Origin: Corallium rubrum
Taxonomy: Eukaryota; Cnidaria; Anthozoa; Scleralcyonacea; Coralliidae
Direction: 5' to 3'
Assembly: GCA_964035015.1 (NCBI GenBank)
Contig: OZ035997.1
Span: forward strand, 29,978,567 to 30,042,566
DNA length: 64,000 bases
Shown here: positions 60,001 through 64,000 of the stretch, piece by piece
How positions within the stretch are numbered: the stretch's first letter is position 1
Layout of the letters: every line of letters begins with the position of its first letter
Made by a program: the position numbers and the translations under genes
Notes under the pieces: model-generated
Told to the model about the DNA's origin: nothing
Databases searched by the model: none
The model's input: the letters and a program-made list of their open reading frames with translations, nothing else

Positions 60001-62750
60001 AACGTTTCTTGTTTTTTTGTTCAGGTTTGTGGAGGCTGCTGTATACTATGGAATTGGATTCAGCTCGATCAATCTCGGTGTAAACATGTATCTCAGTTTT
60101 TTCATTATTAATTCCGTGGATTTACCATCCATCCCAATCGCCATATGGGCCATGAACAGGTGAATATGAAAGTAATGCCATTTAGAGAAATTATCAATGG
60201 AAAAACTGAAAAGTGAATTGTTTTAATTGGTAAATTAATTTGGATATATTAAACAGGGTTTTCTTTCACACGAAATTTTTGGGCAGTTGGCATAAAGGAA
60301 GTTCTGTCAAAAAAATAATTACTTTAAATAAAAGTTCCTTGAAAACGTTAATAGTTTTACAATACCTTCTCTCCAATTTGAAAAATGACGTCATAATTCT
60401 CGTAATTCAAGCTGCCATTTTGAGTTTGCAGAACAGCTTAATTTTGATGAGTGTACTGCGGAATTTCCTTTTTTATTTGACGCTATATATCGTCAAAGTC
60501 AGGCAGGCTAAAGTCAGGTTAAAATTGACGATATGACGTCCAAATTGCATGCAAAGAAAGTTCTGCTGTACATTAAAAGTGAGCTGTTATTCAGACTTAA
60601 AAATGGCGGCATAAAATACGAAAATGATAACGTCATTTCTCGAGTATGAGAGCAGATATCGTGAAAGTAAACTATCAACATTACCAAACATGACATTTAA
60701 ATTACTTTCATTTAAAAGTTATTTTATTTGACTGAAGTTCCCCTTTAAGTATTGTCCTTTTAACTAAATACAATACAATACAATACAATACAATACAATA
60801 CAATACAATACAATACAATACAATACAATACAATACAATACAATGCAATGCAATGCAATGCAATGCAATGCAATGCAGTGCAGTGCAGTGCAGTGCAGTG
60901 CAGTGCAGTGCAGTGCAGTGCAGTGCAGTGCAGTGCAGTGCAGTGCAGTGCAGTGCAGTGCAGTGCAGTGCAGTGCAGTGCAGTGCAGTGCAGTGCAGTA
61001 CGAGATAAATACGAGATTTTGTTCGACCGGCGAAAAGTTTGGAAATATAACATTTACACAACCGAAGAAGTTTACTTTCTTTCCGTTCATATGACACCTG
61101 ATGTTTTTCTTTCTTTCTTTTTGTCTGAAGTCCAAGAATAGGCAGAAAGTGGACAACGCTGCTTGGAATGCTCTTAGCTTCAATAACATCCTTTGCCGCA
61201 GTGATATTTGAAATGTTTCAAACAGAAGAAAGCGCCAGTGATGGTACGTTTGGTTGAAGATATATGTTTTTATTATAAATATAAAATTATATTTTCCGTG
61301 TTTCTATAGAGTTATAGAAACACGAGGGGAAGTTTGGGATAACGAAAAATTACAGAGTAATTTTGTGTTTTACTTTTATAAAATAACCCGTCAAAAATAG
61401 ATTATTCCAAATAAAAAAGCGTAAATTCTCATTGACGTAGTGGATGGCGTATAATGGTGTTTCTGTACAAATTTTAATTAGAACGATGGCGTATTGGATG
61501 GCGTAATCTATCCATGTTTTCCATAGAGTTATAGAACACCGCTTTTAACCAATCATCGCTTGCATTTTCAAAATGTTATTTTGAAAAAATATAAGCTCTA
61601 AAGCTTCTTTTTCAGGAAAATTAATTAGATGCAACTTGAAAAAAATAGATTAGATGCAAGTATTCGCAGCTCAGCGTGAGCCCGTTCCTGTGATGACTAT
61701 TTCCAGTGCTTCCCAAGCTCATACATTAGACAACGGGCCACAGGTGAGTATGTAAAGATTTACACGTCCCCGGTTTATAACAACTAATTTAGGACCTCGG
61801 TCGGTTCACGGGTGACACGTGCTGTTGGCGCGCTGTCTCTGACCAAAAGTTAAGCCCGGTTAGACAGGGTTAGTACTTGGATGGGTGACCACTTGGGAAT
61901 GCATGAGCCCGTTGTCAAGCTTGGGATTGATGTGATTTGTGAATAGAATTTGGTAGTTGATGTCTCCTGTGCTTCGAGGGTTTTTCGCCGGGTTCGACGG
62001 GTACCTTCTGTGTCGTATACCTTCGATACGACGGCCACGTTAATCTGCGTCCTTCGCAATTCAGCTAGTCATGGTTGCAATTAAGTAAGGATGCCCCCAG
62101 TCTCACATTGTAAATATATTTAATGTAATGTAAATAGACATAAATGCATATAATTACAAATTAGACCTGAAAAGCCCTGAGGGGGGGATCTAAAATAAAA
62201 TTATATTGTACTGTTTTCCTCTCTCTATAAAATCAACACCTACATCTGTGATCCGTGGTCTGAACTGTGTCGTACCTTCGATATGGCCACGTTGATCTGC
62301 GTCCTTCGCAATTCAGCCACAATAATAATAATAATAATAATAATAACAATAACAATAACAATAACAATAACAATAACAATAACAATAACAATAACAATAA
62401 CAATAACAATAACAATAACAATAACAATAACAATAACAATAACAATAACAATAACAATAACAATAACAATAACAATAACAATAACAATAACAATAACAAT
62501 AACAATAACAATAACAATAACAATAACAATAACAATAACAATAACAATAACAATAACAATAACAATAACAATAACAATAACAATAACAATAACAATAACA
62601 ATAACAATAACAATAACAATAACAATAACAATAACAATAACAATAACAATAACAATAACAATAATAATAATATTAATAATAGTAATAGTAATAGTAATAG
62701 TAATAGTAATAGTAATAGTAATAGTAATAGTAATAGTAATAGTAATAGTA

Positions 62751-62807
<57 letters not shown>

Positions 62808-62947
62808 GTACTGTTTTTTTGCCTATTTAAAACATTAGTCTTCTGGGTGATGAAGGTGATTATGTACACCAGTGCAAGGCTTTTCATTGCAGTTTCATTT
62901 GGGGGAGTTTGGGTTTGGTCTAACGAATTGTTTCCGACGGTGATTAG
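47779..62947 (+). CDS. SLC22-family (organic cation/anion/carnitine-type) transporter, exons 1-7, 3' end outside window
   Basis: A plasma-membrane major-facilitator carrier. Exons: 47779-48060, 50013-50241, 53195-53390, 58531-58737, 60025-60159, 61131-61243, 62839-62947. Every junction keeps frame and uses GT...AG. Together they give about 423 residues; SLC22 proteins usually have 500-560, so the last two or three helices are missing. Exon 1: start, helix 1 and a cysteine-bearing extracellular loop with N-glycosylation sites (NES, NFT). Exon 2: GFLSDKFGRK (MFS motif A). Exons 3-4: WRHL and PESVRW, the SLC22 signature. Exon 6: PRIGRK, second motif A. Exon 7: NELFPTVIR, matching the family's ELFPT block. 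Substrate cannot be told. Introns are 0.9-5.1 kb and packed with repeats. Confidence 0.92.
48083..48230. mobile_element. Tc1/mariner-like MITE fragment
   Basis: ACAGTCGACCCTCCATTCTT begins 22 bp into intron 1, the typical end of this MITE type. GCGGTGCCCTGTGGCG is nearby. The far end was not delimited. Confidence 0.4.
48237..48850 (-). pseudogene. PLE fragment (minus arm), intron 1
   Basis: Penelope C-terminal region: PYIQGIMEPIKRILGNFNV, then IYSIPCNDC (start of GIY-YIG), and LEAWHINSAHAPLNRDDGG. The GIY-YIG core is frameshifted. Its 5' segment is duplicated in inverted orientation at 49368-49527. Confidence 0.75.
49213..49530 (+). pseudogene. PLE fragment (plus arm), intron 1
   Basis: It encodes RVFEVLKANNHPDDF and NSMMGLRLF, then IKVAQKPFLTLGH, with frameshifts. 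About 160 bp are the near-exact reverse complement of the minus fragment at 48690-48850, so the two sit head to head. Confidence 0.7.
49531..50012. other. SLC22 intron 1 end
   Basis: AT-rich, with ATTATTGTAATCAT-like pieces in both orientations (about 49590-49910). No gene. Confidence 0.4.
50013..50241 (+). CDS. SLC22 exon 2
   Basis: From FDLVCNKSTLATLAS to FFVGVGI plus one base. Helices 2-4 with GFLSDKFGRK between helices 2 and 3. Acceptor TTTATAG, donor GTAAGA. Confidence 0.9.
50684..51320. repeat. Repeat family B, copy 2
   Basis: Same order as 22550-23282: G-rich block, ATGGCATTTCCCGCGATCTG, the GAAGTTCG palindrome (50953-51120), GTGACTCTGGGAA. It ends at CCAATAAA without the G-rich right end. 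Confidence 0.85.
51295..51890 (-). pseudogene. PLE GIY-YIG endonuclease remnant
   Basis: GVYRIPCECG followed, after a one-base shift at about 51560, by LYIGETGRNLSTRLKEHK, the GIY-YIG core. The conserved Arg and Glu-His region remain. Upstream (51600-51890) is degraded PLE coding. Confidence 0.8.
52011..52056 (+). ncRNA. Hammerhead ribozyme candidate in SLC22 intron 2 (sense)
   Basis: TTGCT (stem I), CTGATGA (52017-52023), one unpaired A, perfect 6-bp stem II (GGCCTG/CAGGCC), GAAA (52043-52046), palindromic stem III AGCT, cleavage after T52050, AGCAA closing a perfect 5-bp stem I. It is on the same strand as SLC22, so it is present in that pre-mRNA. The mirror copy at 50584-50620 (-) has lost CTGATGA. 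Confidence 0.75.
52079..53194. other. SLC22 intron 2 remainder
   Basis: 52113-52170 contains an ATTGCCCG hairpin set. 52750-52820 is a palindrome (ACTGTATTTAGAAATGTTTT and complement). 52399-52602 is an open frame (MPEKTKREVTRSC) with no family match, probably chance. Confidence 0.45.
53195..53390 (+). CDS. SLC22 exon 3
   Basis: CKAALFAILLEFSGVKHRGT to LLAWW (last codon split). Helices 5-6 with the RG...WR pattern. Acceptor TATTTAG, donor GTAAGT. Confidence 0.9.
53896..54028. mobile_element. MITE with CGATTACATGG ends
   Basis: CGATTACATGG...CCATGTAATCG outer pair. Inner CCCGGTTAACCGGGCTAGTC is mirrored by GACTAGCCCGGTTAACCGGG. Confidence 0.88.
54384..54742. mobile_element. MITE family D copy 1
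   Basis: Ends CCAACCTCTTTCTCAGGGC / GCCCTGAGAACGAGGTTG. The second copy is at 58165-58449; both contain GTGGGAAAAAGCCCT and AATGGCAG.CCCGTGGGAGA. Confidence 0.85.
54780..54839. mobile_element. 60-bp perfect palindrome
   Basis: 29-bp perfect arms starting CAATCTCGTACCCAGAGCC with a 2-bp centre (TT). Predicted to form a very stable hairpin or cruciform. Confidence 0.95.
54895..55624. mobile_element. Interspersed repeat, copy 2 (partner 7279-8614)
   Basis: AACAAGACGCCTGGTCAGGC start, CCTAGACTCGGC...GTAGCCCGAGT end. It contains a direct duplication (55078-55187 and 55321-55430, GGCGTGTGCGATTGTAAGTG). Confidence 0.75.
56305..56555. repeat. ~40-bp tandem repeat, six copies
   Basis: Each copy has CCAACACATGGCATATACGG with variable spacers of about 15-30 bp. 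Confidence 0.9.
56935..57252. mobile_element. MITE with ~55-bp inverted ends
   Basis: GGACCTTTTCACCAATAGCG and GGCGCCATCTT at the left are mirrored by AAGATGGCGCC and CGCTATTGGTGAAAAGGTC at the right. Confidence 0.9.
57253..58164. other. SLC22 intron 3 sequence
   Basis: AT-rich, with the right terminal motif of the Tc1-like element at 57935-57955. No gene. Confidence 0.4.
58165..58449. mobile_element. MITE family D copy 2
   Basis: CCAACCTCGTTTCCAGGGCC at the left, matching the 54384 copy. The right end (CAATTTCAAAAAGATCCTG) is more diverged. Confidence 0.8.
58531..58737 (+). CDS. SLC22 exon 4
   Basis: ISPESVRWSLVKQKVEKAEN to TLLSCFIW (split). It holds the PES.RW signature and the cytoplasmic loop, then the start of helix 7. 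Acceptor ATGTTTTCAG, donor GTAGGT. Confidence 0.9.
58738..60024. other. SLC22 intron 4
   Basis: No gene. TAGCTGCCCGTACATG(T) occurs three times in 59400-59490. 59500-59710 holds TATACTGTATACC-like pieces. 58839-59150 is open but matches nothing. Confidence 0.4.
60025..60159 (+). CDS. SLC22 exon 5
   Basis: FVEAAVYYGIGFSSINLGVN to IAIWAMNR. Helices 7-8. Acceptor TTGTTCAG, donor GTGAAT. Confidence 0.9.
60160..60768. other. SLC22 intron 5, 5' part
   Basis: AT-rich, nothing recognised. Confidence 0.4.
60769..60999. repeat. Pentanucleotide array (CAATA)n-(CAATG)n-(CAGTG)n
   Basis: About 15 CAATA units, 7 CAATG units and 24 CAGTG units in strict order, each step one base change. LHCTA and SAVQC open frames are artefacts. 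Confidence 0.97.
61131..61243 (+). CDS. SLC22 exon 6
   Basis: PRIGRKWTTLLGMLLASITS to TEESASD plus one base. Second MFS motif A and helix 9. Acceptor TTGTCTGAAG, donor GTACGT. Confidence 0.9.
61244..61789. other. SLC22 intron 6, 5' part
   Basis: TCTATAGAGTTATAGAA occurs near 61304 and 61525, in MITE-like surroundings. No confirmed exon. Confidence 0.4.
61790..62083 (+). mobile_element. 5S rRNA-derived SINE (SINE3-like)
   Basis: 61830-61912 resembles 5S rRNA: AAAGTTAAGC (A box region) and GGTTAGTACTTGGATGGGTG (IE and C box). A unique body follows and ends CTTCGCAATTCAGC. These internal boxes would recruit RNA polymerase III. Confidence 0.85.
62245..62316 (+). mobile_element. 5'-truncated copy of the same SINE
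   Basis: Only the last ~70 bp: GTGTCGTACCTTCGATATGG to CTTCGCAATTCAGC, continuing straight into the AAT array. Confidence 0.85.
62317..62812. repeat. Compound array (AAT)n-(AATAAC)n-(AATAGT)n-(AAT)n
   Basis: AAT (about 8), then about 55 AATAAC units, AATAGT units (62683-62756), and AAT again. It ends 26 bp before SLC22 exon 7. Poly-N/I/L open frames are artefacts. Confidence 0.97.
62839..62947 (+). CDS. SLC22 exon 7
   Basis: VFWVMKVIMYTSARLFIAVS to NELFPTVIR (split). Helix 10 and the ELFPT block. Acceptor AACATTAG, donor GTAAGC. The next exon is not in the window. Confidence 0.9.
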
Positions 62948-64000
62948 GTAAGCCTTGTTTGTTGTTTGTGTTTTCGACTTTTTATTGTTATTTTAGAGTT
63001 TAGTATAATTAATAAAAGTGAAGGCAACGTCGAAACGACTTTGCTTTATCTTAAAGTATGTAATAAAGTAAGTTGGGAAAGTTTTGATGAGAAATTCAGG
63101 ATTGTTAAAAATAAAGTATAGGCTTTTAAAAACTTCGGAGATCTACTTCCGTCGACAGTGAGACATTTTTCTAACTTTACTCCTGATATATTCTGATTAT
63201 TTATAGATGTTTAAAAAAGTAAGTTAGTTTTCGATTTCGTTTTATATTAATCGTTGATTCAATGGGCTTGTTTCACTCCCTATCCCCTGGTCCCTATGTG
63301 ACCTGACCTCTGCGCATTCCTTATTGTGATTGGGCAAAATGTTTTGACCTCAAACGCAAACCGACCAATTACAGTAGGACAAACCTCAGAGTCCCGGGGG
63401 TAGGGGGGTAGGCGTGAAACAAGCCCATTAAAAATTATTCTGTAGTATTTGTCATTCTTGAGTGATAAAAAGAAGTGTATACAAATGATATTTGATGACA
63501 ACTTTGGCACAGCTTTAATTTAGTACAATGTCAATTGTGACCTCACATTTGACATTTACCCAAGGCATTTCCGACAATGCGTCATTTTGAAACGAATTAC
63601 TCATCCCCATGCAATAAGGAACGCCTTTTGATAATGACGTGCAAATTGACAAGGTAAGCTATTGGATAGCAATTAGGAATGACATATTGCCAAAATAAAG
63701 TGCAATTTATCATTATTCAAGAGGAGGTATAATTTAATTGTCTGTCGTGACGTAGTTCGAACAATAGGGTTTATAGCAGGTCCAGAGATATACTCTTTCT
63801 TGAAAATTATTAAATCTGAGGCTTATTAAACCTGAAATGGTGAAATTGTCGAGTCATAAAAGAAATGGGAACTTCGAATTTGTATGGTTCTGCAATGTTT
63901 AGCATCTATTCCGGAGTTTGCAATGCTAATATGAATTTTGAAAGTTTGCCATATATGTTTCATGTTTCGTATATGCTCCAATTTGGCGTCTCCTAGTGAA
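62948..64000. other. SLC22 intron 7 (to window end)
   Basis: It holds the MITE at 63261-63429; otherwise AT-rich DNA without recognisable exons. Confidence 0.45.
63261..63429. mobile_element. MITE with ~30-bp inverted ends
   Basis: AATGGGCTTGTTTCACTCCC / GCGTGAAACAAGCCCATT, with a C-rich/G-rich inner pair. Confidence 0.88.

Noticed and set aside
60708..61189. Cys/His-rich and SAVQC-rich open frames
   Set aside because: Pentanucleotide array; no codon bias beyond the repeat.
61649..61741. Extra SLC22 exon with ATG and a GTGAGT donor
   Set aside because: Joining it to exon 6 in phase gives a stop, whereas exon 6 joins exon 7 directly in frame.
61830..61912. Genuine 5S rRNA gene
   Set aside because: Only the internal promoter half resembles 5S; the 5' part and 3' stem are not 5S-like, and a body with a second truncated copy marks it as a SINE.
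62233..62951. Poly-N, poly-L, poly-IV open frames
   Set aside because: Hexanucleotide array; only the last ~109 bp of the + frame is the true SLC22 exon 7.

Overview
ORGANISM. The window is eukaryotic and looks like part of an invertebrate animal genome. It is AT-rich and intron-bearing, with two host genes (HDAC11 and an SLC22-type transporter) embedded in dense transposon and microsatellite sequence. The mix of Penelope-like elements with hammerhead ribozymes, restriction-endonuclease-type LINEs, PIF/Harbinger, Tc1-like, hAT-like and Mutator-like DNA elements, a 5S-derived SINE and an adintovirus/Polinton-like ATPase would fit a cnidarian such as an anthozoan. That identification is inference; no marker here fixes the species. 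LAYOUT. 1-140: GC-rich tandem repeat. 222-1553: virus-like packaging ATPase with an N-terminal C2H2 finger. 2969-4164: 23-bp minisatellite. 4197-8731: the last three coding exons of HDAC11 (+), whose introns hold a GGTT array and a 0.9-kb 9-bp-unit array. 9.0-12.5 kb: foldback elements, a TATATACTA-type array and a frameshifted Tc1-like DD37E transposon (-). 12.65-13.95 kb: 5'-truncated Penelope-like element (PLE) ending in a hammerhead ribozyme. 15-19 kb: MITEs. 19.3-21.8 kb: LINE remnants and tetranucleotide arrays. 22.3-26.8 kb: a dense palindrome cluster, including a PLE palindrome split by a Mutator-like element. 27.0-32.2 kb: a PIF/Harbinger transposon with transposase (+) and a three-exon Myb/SANT-like gene (-), carrying a nested hAT-like insertion. 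32.2-36.4 kb: decayed Ty3/gypsy element. 36.4-46.6 kb: several LINE fragments with trinucleotide tails and hAT-like and other MITEs. 47779-62947: seven exons of an SLC22 transporter (+), whose last exons lie beyond the window. The SLC22 introns contain PLE fragments in inverted pairs, a nested Tc1-like/hAT nest, a 5S-SINE pair and long microsatellites. HOW IT FITS TOGETHER. Only HDAC11 and SLC22 are supported as host genes, and both are on the + strand. I assembled them from splice sites, reading phase and protein motifs; all their exon phases are consistent. Almost everything else is mobile or simple repeat. The most notable theme is a set of hammerhead self-cleaving motifs with very short palindromic stem III. 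They sit at PLE ends, often inside inverted repeats, and one lies in sense orientation inside an SLC22 intron.
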